Part shown: one piece after another, positions 1-6,040 of the stretch | Layout of the letters: every line of letters begins with the position of its first letter | How positions within the stretch are numbered: position 1 is the first letter of the stretch | NCBI GenBank assembly: GCA_031263295.1 | Contig: JAISGC010000011.1 | Span: 1-10,696 of the forward strand | Direction: 5' to 3' | DNA length: 10,696 nucleotides | From: Rickettsiales bacterium | Lineage (GTDB): Bacteria > Pseudomonadota > Alphaproteobacteria > Rs-D84 | The notes under the pieces: generated by a model | What the model was told of the DNA's origin: nothing | Database searches by the model: none | The model's input: only the letters and a program-made list of their open reading frames with translations | Translations under genes and position numbers: made by a program

Positions 1-228
1 TTGCGTTCGGGACCTAGAAAATCCCACATTATGCGGCGCGTTTGATGCGTCGTAATCCGCGCATAAAAAACGCCTTGTCGAAAAGACCGGGCGCACGCGG
101 CAAATTGCCGCCTTTTTTATGCCACCGGCCGCGCGACCCAATGCGGGTCTGGCCGGCCCCGTTATGGTCGGGGGGCCGCCGATGAGCAATCTCGACGGAA
201 TCATTCGTTTTATGATTTACTAACCGCC
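1..228 (+). repeat. Structured dispersed repeat, L copy (5' end cut by window edge)
   Basis: This copy matches a second one at about 10365-10595 in the same orientation. A 70-base core (135-204 here, 10499-10569 there) is identical except for two substitutions and one gap, while the 5' parts share only short blocks (TTGCGTTCGGG, ATCCGCGCATA, TTTTTTATGCC). It can fold into successive hairpins: GCATAAAAAA with TTTTTTATGC, CCGGCC with GGCCGG enclosing GACCC/GGGTC, CCCCG with CGGGG, and AATCAT with ATGATT. Compared with the other copy, one stem pair changes from C-G to T-A on both sides, which argues for selection on structure. The promoter, if present, lies outside the window. A noncoding RNA or a mobile repeat are both possible. 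A short phage-type ORF cannot be excluded. Confidence 0.6.
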
Positions 229-270
229 CGACCGATTCCAATTTTCCCGACGAAGCCGTGCCTTCCGCGC

Positions 271-395
271 GGTGTTCCCCTCCTTTGGAGGGGTGGCCCC
301 GAAGGGGCCGGGGTGGTGCTTGAAGCGGGCACAGCCTGTTATCGCCACCACCCCGCCGCCCGTCGGGCGGCACCCCGCCAAAGGAGGGGAACACC
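271..395. repeat. Nested palindromic repeat, 125 bp
   Basis: Outer arms at 271-295 and 371-395 are reverse complements at 24 of 25 positions. Inside are GGCCCC/GGGGCC (295-309), GGGGTGGTG (310-318) paired with CACCACCCC (346-354), and CCGCCC/GGGCGG (356-370). The left arm also folds on itself (CCCCTCC, loop TTT, GGAGGGG). It lies between the L repeat and the start of the gene at 438, so if transcribed it would form a large structure in that gene's leader. It has the same general design as the palindrome at 6524-6674 but a different sequence. Confidence 0.75.
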
Positions 396-437
396 CGCGG
401 GAAGACATCGCGCAACAAACAAAACAGGGAGAAAATT

Positions 438-986
438 ATGAAAAAGTTCAATTTACAAAGTGCAAAGTTCAATTGCGGCGCGCGAAAAGGCATCAGTGCA
501 TTCGGCAGGCTGTCATTGAACTTTGCAATTTGCACTTTGCTAATTGGCGGCGGCGAAGCCGACGCCGCAAAGATGTGCCAATACGACATCCGCAGCGGCG
601 CGCAATACTTCAACGCGGCGGACGGGTCGTTCGTAATCGGCGCCTGCACCGGCGGCAGCGGCCCGCAAACCGCCTGCTCCGGATACTCGCATACGGGGAC
701 TTATGGCGGAACCGGCGCGCCCGCGAACTATAATTGTTCCGCCGTCCGCGTCGCCGGAGTCTCGGCCTGCGTGGACGGGCCGCAGGCCGGAAAGAAAGGA
801 TGCGCCTGCAAAATGACATATCCATACGAAAGCGTGTTTATAATCACTAACTTGGGCGCGGAAAACTGGGGCGGAATCGGCGGATGCGGCGGCGGCCGCG
901 CGACCTGTCCCGAAATCTGCGCGTGCCATATTGCGATGGGAAGCGCCCCAAAAACAGTCAACGCGGCGGTCGGAGGGATGATTTAA
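438..986 (+). CDS. Hypothetical Cys-rich secreted protein
   Basis: A 182-residue protein that I do not recognise. The ATG is preceded by GGGAG with a 6-base gap, which supports this start. Residues 1 to about 43 look like an unusually long signal peptide: a basic start, a stretch around FGRLSLNF and then a hydrophobic core (AICTLLIGG), ending in an Ala-Asp-Ala site. The mature part (about 139 residues) is rich in Gly and Ala and contains 11 Cys, which suggests disulfides in the periplasm or outside the cell. No catalytic motif is visible. The signal-peptide coding region is itself a heptamer-armed inverted repeat (445-543). The gene converges on the cold-shock gene and shares its terminator. 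Secretion is inferred, and the function is unknown. Confidence 0.6.
   Translation: MKKFNLQSAKFNCGARKGISAFGRLSLNFAICTLLIGGGEADAAKMCQYDIRSGAQYFNAADGSFVIGACTGGSGPQTACSGYSHTGTYGGTGAPANYNCSAVRVAGVSACVDGPQAGKKGCACKMTYPYESVFIITNLGAENWGGIGGCGGGRATCPEICACHIAMGSAPKTVNAAVGGMI
445..543. repeat. Heptamer-armed inverted repeat, AGTKCAA family, inside coding sequence
   Basis: The left arm (445-472) is four exact 7-base units: AGTTCAA, TTTACAA, AGTGCAA, AGTTCAA. The right arm (516-543), read on the minus strand, is TTAGCAA, AGTGCAA, ATTGCAA, AGTTCAA. The 43-base loop holds a GGCGCGCG stretch. The element begins three codons into the gene at 438 and encodes most of its signal peptide. Arm length (4 x 7) and the GC-rich loop match the intergenic repeats of a different heptamer family elsewhere in the window. 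Confidence 0.75.
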
Positions 987-991
987 GTTTT

Positions 992-1077
992 TAACGACTA
1001 GTGACTAACGACTAGTGACTAACGGCGGCGCGGCGGCGGGCACCCCACTAGTCACTAGTCGCGAGTGTTAGTCGTTA
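992..1077. repeat. Heptamer-armed inverted repeat, TARYGAC family, copy 1
   Basis: The left arm is tandem units TAACGAC, TAGTGAC, TAACGAC, TAGTGAC and a variant fifth unit (992-1026). The right arm (about 1044-1077) reads the reverse complement of similar units, one shortened by a base and one degenerate. The loop is GGC-rich. It lies 6 bases after the stop codon of the gene at 438, between two convergent genes and directly beside their shared terminator. Confidence 0.85.
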
Positions 1078-1103
1078 AAAAATCCCCTTGCGGGGATTTT
1101 TTT
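1077..1103. terminator. Bidirectional rho-independent terminator
   Basis: The stem is AATCCCC (1081-1087) with GGGGATT (1092-1098), and the loop is TTGC. A run of T follows on the plus strand (1097-1103) and a run of A precedes it (1077-1082), so it can terminate both the gene at 438-986 and the cold-shock gene on the minus strand. It adjoins the cold-shock stop codon. Confidence 0.85.
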
Positions 1104-1533
1104 ATTTCTTTCCGAACATTTTTCCGAAGAAGCCGCCGCCGTCGCGGTCGCCGCCCCGGTTGCCGCCGCGGCCTCCGCGATCGTCGCGATCACGGCGCGG
1201 TCCGCGCGAGAATCCCCCGCGATCGCCGCCGCGATCCCCGCGGTCGTCGTCGCCCCAGGAACTGCGGCGCTCGCTGCGGCGCTCCTGAAAGCGCTTGGCC
1301 GATTCCTCGTCGCGCTTGACCATCTGGACATTGGTCGCGGACAATTTGCCGCCCCGCTCCTCGTCGTCGAAGCTGATGATGTCGCCCTCGTTAAGAAAGC
1401 GCAGATCCGCCGCCCGCAATGCCGACGCGTGCACAAAGACATCGTCCTTGTTCCCCGCCTCGTTCGGAGTGTCCGGCGACACGAATCCAAAGCATTTCTT
1501 GCCGTTATACCATTTTACCGTTCCTTGACGCAT
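1102..1533 (-). CDS. Cold-shock-domain RNA/DNA-binding protein with RGG-like tail
   Basis: A 143-residue protein. Residues 1 to about 70 form a cold-shock domain: the start MRQGTVKWYNGKKCFGFV carries the RNP1-type motif (KCFGFV for the usual KGFGFI), and DDVFVHAS is the RNP2-type motif. Such domains bind single-stranded nucleic acid and act as RNA chaperones. From about residue 80 there is a long tail rich in Arg, Asp and Gly (repeats such as RGG, RGD, DRGG) ending in FGKMFGKK. The tail makes the protein about twice the length of a plain CspA. I chose the ATG at 1533 because AAGGA lies 7 to 8 bases upstream and the family normally begins here. An upstream ATG at 1617 would add a non-homologous extension. 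A promoter is visible at 1589-1617. Confidence 0.9.
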   Translation of the reverse strand: MRQGTVKWYNGKKCFGFVSPDTPNEAGNKDDVFVHASALRAADLRFLNEGDIISFDDEERGGKLSATNVQMVKRDEESAKRFQERRSERRSSWGDDDRGDRGGDRGGFSRGPRRDRDDRGGRGGNRGGDRDGGGFFGKMFGKK

Positions 1534-1588
1534 AGTGTAATCCTTTTTGATGCGTTGTTTGCGCGAACAAATCCCGCGCGTTGATAAA

Positions 1589-1617
1589 ATTATTGCACTT
1601 AAAAATGCGCATTGCAA
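1589..1617 (-). promoter_or_regulatory. Sigma70-type promoter for the cold-shock gene
   Basis: On the minus strand, TTGCAA (1612-1617), a 17-base spacer, then AATAAT (1589-1594). This predicts a leader of about 50 bases before the ATG at 1533. The match is good at -10 and moderate at -35. Confidence 0.5.
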
Positions 1618-1638
1618 TTAAATAATTTTTCGCGCGCC

Positions 1639-2055
1639 CTATCTTATTCGGCCGCCGAATATCTTCGCGATAATATCCTTCGGCGACGGGCGGACGAAAT
1701 CGAGGCCGGCGGGGATTTTCGCGTATCCGCGGCTGGTTTTGGGAATCAGGCGGGCCACGGATATTTTCGGCAGGTCCTCAAACTCGTTGCTGACCATGGT
1801 GATCACTCTGTCGTATCCGGGTATCTCCACATCCGTGGCTCCGCCGGGCGCCGGTTCGACGAAAGTGATTATCGGCAGGTCGGCCTCGTCGTATCCCTCC
1901 AACATCACGCGGCCGCCGTTGGTCGCGATGTTCAGCGGCTCTTTCAGCATCTTCGCCCCGCCGTCGATTTTCTTCGCAACGCCCCAGGCGGCGAACGCCG
2001 TAGTCGCCGCCAAGATCAGAGCAAGGGTTCCGCCCGCCGCTTTTTTATTTTTCAC
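1639..2055 (-). CDS. Hypothetical exported or membrane-anchored protein, third gene of groE operon
   Basis: A 138-residue protein that I do not recognise. It starts with GTG, 13 bases after the groEL stop codon, with AAGGA 7 bases upstream, so co-transcription with groES-groEL is very likely. The N-terminus has a basic stretch (KNKK) and a hydrophobic segment of about 19 residues ending TTAFAAWG, consistent with a signal peptide with an Ala-Phe-Ala site or a membrane anchor. The remaining part has no Cys and no obvious catalytic motif. A heat-inducible envelope protein is an inference from position. No clear terminator follows, so read-through into the cold-shock gene (about 105 bases on) is possible. 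Confidence 0.65.
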   Translation of the reverse strand: MKNKKAAGGTLALILAATTAFAAWGVAKKIDGGAKMLKEPLNIATNGGRVMLEGYDEADLPIITFVEPAPGGATDVEIPGYDRVITMVSNEFEDLPKISVARLIPKTSRGYAKIPAGLDFVRPSPKDIIAKIFGGRIR

Positions 2056-2068
2056 AATTGTTTCCTTA

Positions 2069-3676
2069 CTACATCATCGGCATCGGGGGCATCGGGGCCG
2101 CCGGTTTTTCTTCGGGTATGTCGGAAATCACGCAGCCGGTGGTCAGCATAGTCGCCGCAGTGCTGGCCGCCGCCTGCAACGCGGTCTTGACGACCAACGC
2201 CGGATCGACGATTCCCATCTTTATCATATCGCCGAACTCGCCCGTCGCCGCGTTATAGCCCGCGTTGTAATCGTCCGCGATTTTGTTCAGGACGACATCG
2301 CCGTTGGTGCCGCCGTTTTCGACAATCTGCTTGAACGGCGCGGTCAGCGCGGTCAGCAGAATATTCATTCCGGCGCGTGTCGCGTCGTTGCCCGCGGGCT
2401 GCGATTTGGCGACGCTTGCGCGCGCGCGGACCAGGGCCACGCCGCCGCCGGGGACGATCCCGCCCTTGACCGCGGCGCGCGTAGCGGCCAGCGCGTCGTC
2501 GACGCGGTCTTTCTTTTCCTTGACCTCTACCTCGGTCATTCCGCCGACCTTTATCACGGCGACGCCGCCGACCAAGCGCGCGAGCCGCTCGGCCAGTTTC
2601 TCTTTATCGTAATCCGATGTCGCGGTGTCGAGCGCACGGCGGATTTCGTTCGCGCGCGCGTCGATTTCTTTCTTGTCCCCCGCGCCGTCGACAATCAGAG
2701 TTTTATCCTTGTCGACCACTATCGATTTCGCCGACCCCAGAACCGCGGGCGTGATGTTCTCGAAACTCATTCCCATATCGTCCGATATGACCTCGGCCCC
2801 GGTCAGCACCGCGATGTCGCGCAGCATCTCTTTGCGGCGGTCGCCGTATCCGGGCGCCTTGACCGCGCATATTTTCAGCCCGCCGCGCAGGCGATTCAGT
2901 ATCAGCGTCGCGAGCGCTTCCGACTCGACATCGTCCGCGATTATAAGGAGCGGCCGGCCCGACTGCGCCGCCGGTTCCAATATCGGCAGCAACGATTGCA
3001 GGTTCGCGATTTTTTTCTCGGAGACCAGAATCTGCGCGTTCTCCAAGACCGCCTCCATCTTCTCGCTGTTCGTCACAAAATAGGGCGACAGGAAGCCGTG
3101 GTCGAACTGCATACCCTGCGCGATTTCGATTTCGGTCGCGAGGCCCTTGGACTCGCCGACCGTTATCACGCCCTCTTTGCCGACCTTGTCCATTGCATCC
3201 GCGATTTGTTTTCCAAGCTCCGCGTCGCCGTTCGCCGAAATCGTCGCGACCTGCGCGATTTCTTTCGCGTCTTTCACCGGCTTTGCGTGCGCGTCTATGT
3301 CCGCGACCACGGCGGCCGCCGCGACTTCAATCCCGCGTTTCAGGTCGGATGCGGACATCCCCGCCGCCGCCATTTTATAGCCCTCGTTGAATATCGCCTG
3401 CGCCAACAGCGTCGCGGTTGTCGTTCCGTCGCCCGCGGCATCCCCGGCTTTTTTCGCGACGCCTTGCAATAATTTTGCGCCGATGTTTTCCTCTGCGTCC
3501 GGCAAAGATATTTCCTTGGCGACCGAGACGCCGTCCTTGGTTGCGACCGGCGAGCCGTATGACTTTTCGATGATAACCGTGCGACCCATCGGGCCCATTG
3601 TGATTTTGACCGCATCGGCCAGTTTATTGACCCCGGCCTTGATTTTTTCGGTGGTGAATGAAATGTTTTTTGACAT
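2069..3676 (-). CDS. groEL: Chaperonin GroEL (60 kDa, Hsp60)
   Basis: A 535-residue cytoplasmic chaperonin subunit. Fourteen subunits form the double ring that folds proteins with GroES and ATP. The full family signature is present: KITMGPMGRTV near residue 24, KDGVSVA with the ATPase Asp at 48, DGTTTAT at 83-89, KVGKEGVITV, the apical FDHGFLSPYF and PLLIIADDVE, KAPGYGDRR, VDDALAATRAAV carrying the third ATPase Asp, and GYNAATGEFGDM. The start is set by AAGGAG 7 bases upstream. Compared with typical alphaproteobacterial GroEL it is divergent. The tail ends PMPPMPMM instead of the usual GGM repeats. It is second in an operon after groES, separated by about 120 bases that hold a heptamer-armed palindrome. 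Confidence 0.98.
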   Translation of the reverse strand: MSKNISFTTEKIKAGVNKLADAVKITMGPMGRTVIIEKSYGSPVATKDGVSVAKEISLPDAEENIGAKLLQGVAKKAGDAAGDGTTTATLLAQAIFNEGYKMAAAGMSASDLKRGIEVAAAAVVADIDAHAKPVKDAKEIAQVATISANGDAELGKQIADAMDKVGKEGVITVGESKGLATEIEIAQGMQFDHGFLSPYFVTNSEKMEAVLENAQILVSEKKIANLQSLLPILEPAAQSGRPLLIIADDVESEALATLILNRLRGGLKICAVKAPGYGDRRKEMLRDIAVLTGAEVISDDMGMSFENITPAVLGSAKSIVVDKDKTLIVDGAGDKKEIDARANEIRRALDTATSDYDKEKLAERLARLVGGVAVIKVGGMTEVEVKEKKDRVDDALAATRAAVKGGIVPGGGVALVRARASVAKSQPAGNDATRAGMNILLTALTAPFKQIVENGGTNGDVVLNKIADDYNAGYNAATGEFGDMIKMGIVDPALVVKTALQAAASTAATMLTTGCVISDIPEEKPAAPMPPMPMM

Positions 3677-3710
3677 CTTTTAACTCCTTTAATTTTCTTT
3701 AATGGTTTTT

Positions 3711-3799
3711 TAACGACTAGTGACTAACTACTAACGACTAACAGATGTGCGCGCTTCGCGCGCCGATATTAGTCACTAGTCGTTAGTCACTAGTCACTA
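3711..3799. repeat. Heptamer-armed inverted repeat, TARYGAC family, copy 2, between groES and groEL
   Basis: The left arm (3711-3738) is units TAACGAC, TAGTGAC, TAACTAC, TAACGAC. The right arm (3768-3799) on the minus strand gives TAGTGAC twice, TAACGAC and TAGTGAC. The loop contains the hairpin CGCGC-TTC-GCGCG. The groES stop codon TAG (3797-3799) is the first three bases of the repeat read on the minus strand. It would form a stem-loop within the groES-groEL mRNA. Confidence 0.85.
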
Positions 3800-4069
3800 T
3801 AAAACCCCTAGAATATCCGCTTCTTTGATAAGAATATAATCCGTCCCGTCCAGTTTGACCTCGTTCGCGGATGCGGCCCATTTTCCAAACAGAACGCGGT
3901 CGCCGGGCTTTACAGAAACCGGCGCGTCTTTGTCGCCCGGCCCGGCGGCGATGACCTCGCCGGTGGAGGGCTTGTTTTTGGCGGTGTCGGGGATGATAAT
4001 CCCGCCCGCGGTCTTGCTGGTTTCTTCAATGGGTTTGACCAATATGTAATTATGCAATGGTTTCAGCAT
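3797..4069 (-). CDS. groES: Co-chaperonin GroES (10 kDa, Hsp10)
   Basis: A 90-residue lid protein that caps the GroEL chamber as a heptamer. Family marks are the N-terminal LKPLHNYILVKPIEE, the mobile loop around ETSKTAGGIIIPDTA that contacts GroEL, the PSTGEVIAAGPG segment, VKPGDRVLFGKWA, and the C-terminal ILIKEADILGVL. The length is typical. The ATG at 4069 has AGGAGA about 8 bases upstream. It is the first gene of the heat-shock operon, driven by the promoter at 4097-4125. Its stop codon is provided by the adjoining repeat, so the last codons meet the repeat directly. Confidence 0.97.
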   Translation of the reverse strand: MLKPLHNYILVKPIEETSKTAGGIIIPDTAKNKPSTGEVIAAGPGDKDAPVSVKPGDRVLFGKWAASANEVKLDGTDYILIKEADILGVL

Positions 4070-4096
4070 CGTTTCGTCTCCTTTTTATGCGACATA

Positions 4097-4125
4097 ATAT
4101 AATGGCATCCGAGCCCGATTTCAAG
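4097..4125 (-). promoter_or_regulatory. RpoH (sigma32)-type heat-shock promoter for groES-groEL
   Basis: On the minus strand CTTGAAA (4119-4125) is a perfect sigma32-type -35 element, followed after 13 bases by CCATTATAT (4097-4105), close to the heat-shock -10 form. The predicted start is about 20 bases before the groES ATG. No CIRCE-like inverted repeat is visible, so regulation by alternative sigma factor rather than HrcA is inferred. Confidence 0.8.
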
Positions 4126-4127
4126 TC

Positions 4128-4156
4128 TTGACTCTATGTCATAATTATGATACAAA
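4128..4156 (+). promoter_or_regulatory. Toxin-antitoxin promoter with palindromic operator
   Basis: TTGACT (4128-4133), a 17-base spacer and TACAAA (4151-4156) form a plausible promoter about 25 bases before the antitoxin ATG. A perfect 12-base palindrome, TCATAATTATGA (4139-4150), fills most of the spacer. This is where an autoregulating Phd-type antitoxin would be expected to bind. The -35 is only 2 bases from the -35 of the divergent heat-shock promoter. Confidence 0.6.
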
Positions 4157-4181
4157 TTATGCAACAAATAAGGTGCAAAAT

Positions 4182-4469
4182 ATGGACATACAGCAAAGCA
4201 TTCGGCCGATAAGCGACCTTCGCCACAGCGCCGCCGAGATTATGAAATACGCCGAGGAATCCCAACGCCCGGTCGCGATAACGAAAAACGGGCGCGTCCG
4301 CAGCGTTCTGATAGACTGCGACGCGTATCAGAAAATGCTCGACGATCAGGAGACTATGGCTGTCCTGCACAGCATACGCCGCGGAATGGACGATATTGAA
4401 AACGGCCGCTATCTTCCAGCGGACGAATTTTTCAGCAAATTCGAAAAAGAAAACGGCATACGGATATGA
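4182..4469 (+). CDS. Phd/YefM-family antitoxin
   Basis: A 95-residue antitoxin. The N-terminal half has the Phd/YefM form: ISDLRHSAAEIMKYAEESQR, then PVAITKNGRVRSVLI, a DNA-binding dimer fold. The C-terminal half (EEFF-like helix near PADEFFSKFEKENGIRI) would wrap the toxin. I chose the ATG at 4182 because AAGGTG lies 6 bases upstream and the family begins just before this motif. The in-frame upstream ATG at 4128 overlaps the promoter. It overlaps the toxin gene in an ATGA junction, so the two are translationally coupled. It probably represses its own promoter through the palindrome at 4139-4150. Confidence 0.88.
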   Translation: MDIQQSIRPISDLRHSAAEIMKYAEESQRPVAITKNGRVRSVLIDCDAYQKMLDDQETMAVLHSIRRGMDDIENGRYLPADEFFSKFEKENGIRI

Positions 4470-4789
4470 AATCATACAAATTGCATCTGTCGGACGAGTT
4501 TCGACAAAATCTGCAAGCCATACACGACTACATCTCGAAAGATAGCCCGAATACCGCGGCGGCTGTTTATCTTGAAATAAAGACCGCGGCGCTTGCGCTT
4601 GCGGATATGCCGGAATCAAAACAAAAGGTCCCGGAGATGCAATTTGCAGACGACCTGCAAAACAAAAACTTTCGCCAGGCGATATGCAAAAATCATCGCA
4701 TCATATATAAAATAGAAGGCGATACGGTCGATATTGTGTCTGTCCGAAATTGCAGGCGGGACGCGCTGGTTCCGACATTTTTTTACTGA
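4466..4789 (+). CDS. RelE/ParE-superfamily toxin
   Basis: A 107-residue toxin. It opens with YKLHLSDEFRQNLQAIHDYIS, the two N-terminal helices of the RelE/ParE fold. It continues with an Ala-rich helix (LEIKTAALALADMP), and ends with the sheet region FRQAICKNHRIIYKIEGDTVDIVSVRNCRRD, where the basic and aromatic residues of this superfamily lie. RelE-type members cut mRNA on the ribosome and ParE-type members act on gyrase. The sequence alone does not decide between them, although the N-terminal form leans to ParE-like. The start overlaps the antitoxin stop by ATGA. No terminator is evident before the next promoter at 4800. Confidence 0.85.
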   Translation: MKSYKLHLSDEFRQNLQAIHDYISKDSPNTAAAVYLEIKTAALALADMPESKQKVPEMQFADDLQNKNFRQAICKNHRIIYKIEGDTVDIVSVRNCRRDALVPTFFY

Positions 4790-4799
4790 TTTTTAAGTA

Positions 4800-4827
4800 T
4801 TGACAAACCTATATTTTTGTATATAAT
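4800..4827 (+). promoter_or_regulatory. Consensus sigma70 promoter giving a leaderless mRNA
   Basis: TTGACA (4800-4805), a 16-base spacer and TATAAT (4822-4827) are both perfect hexamers. The ATG of the next gene is at 4834, only 6 bases after the -10, so the expected transcription start falls on or next to the start codon. Confidence 0.85.
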
Positions 4828-4833
4828 CGGCGT

Positions 4834-5565
4834 ATGACCGAGAAGAAAGAGATTCTTGACAGCGCGGCCGGCAAGGTCGCGGCGAAAAAATCCGGCGCGG
4901 GTAATGGCCGCGTGCGCGAATGGATGCGTCGCTTCGCGCAGAAGGCGCGCGCGATTTCGCGCCGTATGAACTGGCTGGTCGTTTTTAATATCGCGCTCTT
5001 GGGCGTGATAGTCGCTCTTCTCTGGATACTTTATGGCCGCGTGGCCGCCGTAACCATTCGGCGCCCGACCAAGCCTGCGGCCACCATAGTTATTGCGCGA
5101 AGCCCGGAAAAACTCCGCGCCGCGGTTCGGACGCCGAAATATGTCCGGCCGACAAACGCAAAAATCATCCGCGAAAAAAACGCGTCGATGAAAAAAATCC
5201 CGGCGGCAGTCAAGGCGAAAAAAAATATTCTTACATTGCCTCTGAAAACAACTATTGCCGCTTCGCGGCAAGGCGCGCCCCGCCAGACATCCCGTATCGC
5301 GGGCGACATAGTGATTGACGGGCACGGCCGCGCCGTAATATTAAAAGGCGTATCGGAGATAGACGGCAATCTGTTCCTGCAAAATATGCGCAGATACACG
5401 CTGCCCTGCGGATTGCGAGTCACGGGCAATTTGTCCCTGCGCGATGTTCGGCTGTTGAAGTTCTGCGGGCCGTTTTCGGTCGGCGGAAATATTTATGTCT
5501 CGCGGGATTCGGCCTTCGGCCCGCTGCCGAAAGACGCGACGCTGGGCGGACAGGTGATATTTTAA
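4834..5565 (+). CDS. Hypothetical single-pass membrane protein with LRR-like C-terminal repeats
   Basis: A 243-residue protein. The first 45 residues are basic and cytoplasmic in character. Residues 46 to 67 (NWLVVFNIALLGVIVALLWI) form one transmembrane helix, followed by a long Lys/Arg/Ala-rich linker. From about residue 155 there are short repeats of the type xGNLxL and LPxGLxVxGNL, ending GGNIYV and LGGQVIF. These resemble the beta-solenoid or leucine-rich-like repeats found in many bacterial surface and phage-associated proteins. Topology is inferred as N-in, C-out. No Shine-Dalgarno site precedes the ATG, because the promoter sits directly upstream. The stop codon TAA is the first three bases of the repeat at 5563. 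The function is unknown. Confidence 0.7.
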   Translation: MTEKKEILDSAAGKVAAKKSGAGNGRVREWMRRFAQKARAISRRMNWLVVFNIALLGVIVALLWILYGRVAAVTIRRPTKPAATIVIARSPEKLRAAVRTPKYVRPTNAKIIREKNASMKKIPAAVKAKKNILTLPLKTTIAASRQGAPRQTSRIAGDIVIDGHGRAVILKGVSEIDGNLFLQNMRRYTLPCGLRVTGNLSLRDVRLLKFCGPFSVGGNIYVSRDSAFGPLPKDATLGGQVIF

Positions 5566-5642
5566 CGACTAACTACTAACGACTAGTGACTAATGTCGGC
5601 GCGCGCATTCGTTAGTCGTTAGGCGTTAGTCACTAGTCACTA
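5563..5642. repeat. Heptamer-armed inverted repeat, TARYGAC family, copy 3
   Basis: Left arm units are TAACGAC, TAACTAC, TAACGAC, TAGTGAC (5563-5590). The right arm (5611-5642) on the minus strand gives TAGTGAC twice, TAACGCC and TAACGAC. The loop is GGCGCGCGC-rich. The first unit contains the stop codon of the preceding gene, and the right arm ends 19 bases before the ATG at 5662. Confidence 0.85.
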
Positions 5643-5661
5643 AAAAAACAGAGGAAACAAA

Positions 5662-6036
5662 ATGGCAAATAAAGAAATCTTTCGCGAGTATTTCAAGACT
5701 ACGGCGGCATACAAATTGATTATGCATCCGCGGTTCGTCCAGTTCCGCGAAAACTTCGCGAATCATCCCGCGAAGAAAACGCTGCCCCAGGCGGGCGCGT
5801 CGGTCGTCGGCGGAATGGCCATGGGCGCGGCGTGGTCGGTCGGATATATGCTGCTGAATATATTGTTTATCGGCTATGGCGATCCGATGCATCCGGATGC
5901 GGCCCCGTCGATGACCGCGGCGGATATGATGGACAACGCCAAGTCGCTGTTCTGGACTCTGACGGGTATTTCCGCGCCGACAATTTTCTATATTCTGAAA
6001 TCGGGCCTGGCCAGGAAGTGGATGAATGAGAAATAA
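5662..6036 (+). CDS. Hypothetical small membrane protein, two predicted helices
   Basis: A 124-residue protein that I do not recognise. The first 40 residues are polar and basic with aromatic residues (FREYFKTTAAYKLIMHPRFVQF). A Gly/Ala-rich hydrophobic segment follows at about 45-71 (ASVVGGMAMGAAWSVGYMLL), then an acidic loop, then a second hydrophobic segment at about 94-111 (SLFWTLTGISAPTIFYIL) and a basic end. This suggests a hairpin membrane protein with both ends in the cytoplasm. GAGGAAAC lies just upstream of the ATG. No separate promoter is visible, so it may be read from the promoter at 4800 through the repeat between the genes. Another copy of the same repeat follows it 4 bases after the stop. 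Confidence 0.65.
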   Translation: MANKEIFREYFKTTAAYKLIMHPRFVQFRENFANHPAKKTLPQAGASVVGGMAMGAAWSVGYMLLNILFIGYGDPMHPDAAPSMTAADMMDNAKSLFWTLTGISAPTIFYILKSGLARKWMNEK

Positions 6037-6040
6037 TTTT

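Noticed and set aside
29..649. Open frame of 206 residues on the minus strand
   Set aside because: It runs through the L repeat, the nested palindrome and the antisense of the Cys-rich gene. The composition follows the repeats and no ribosome binding site supports it.
1739..3472. Long open frame on the plus strand (577 residues)
   Set aside because: It lies antisense to groEL and the gene after it. Long stop-free antisense frames are expected in GC-rich coding DNA, and the protein has no family signature.
4070..4140. CIRCE operator before groES
   Set aside because: The TTAGCACTC-N9-GAGTGCTAA inverted repeat is not present.
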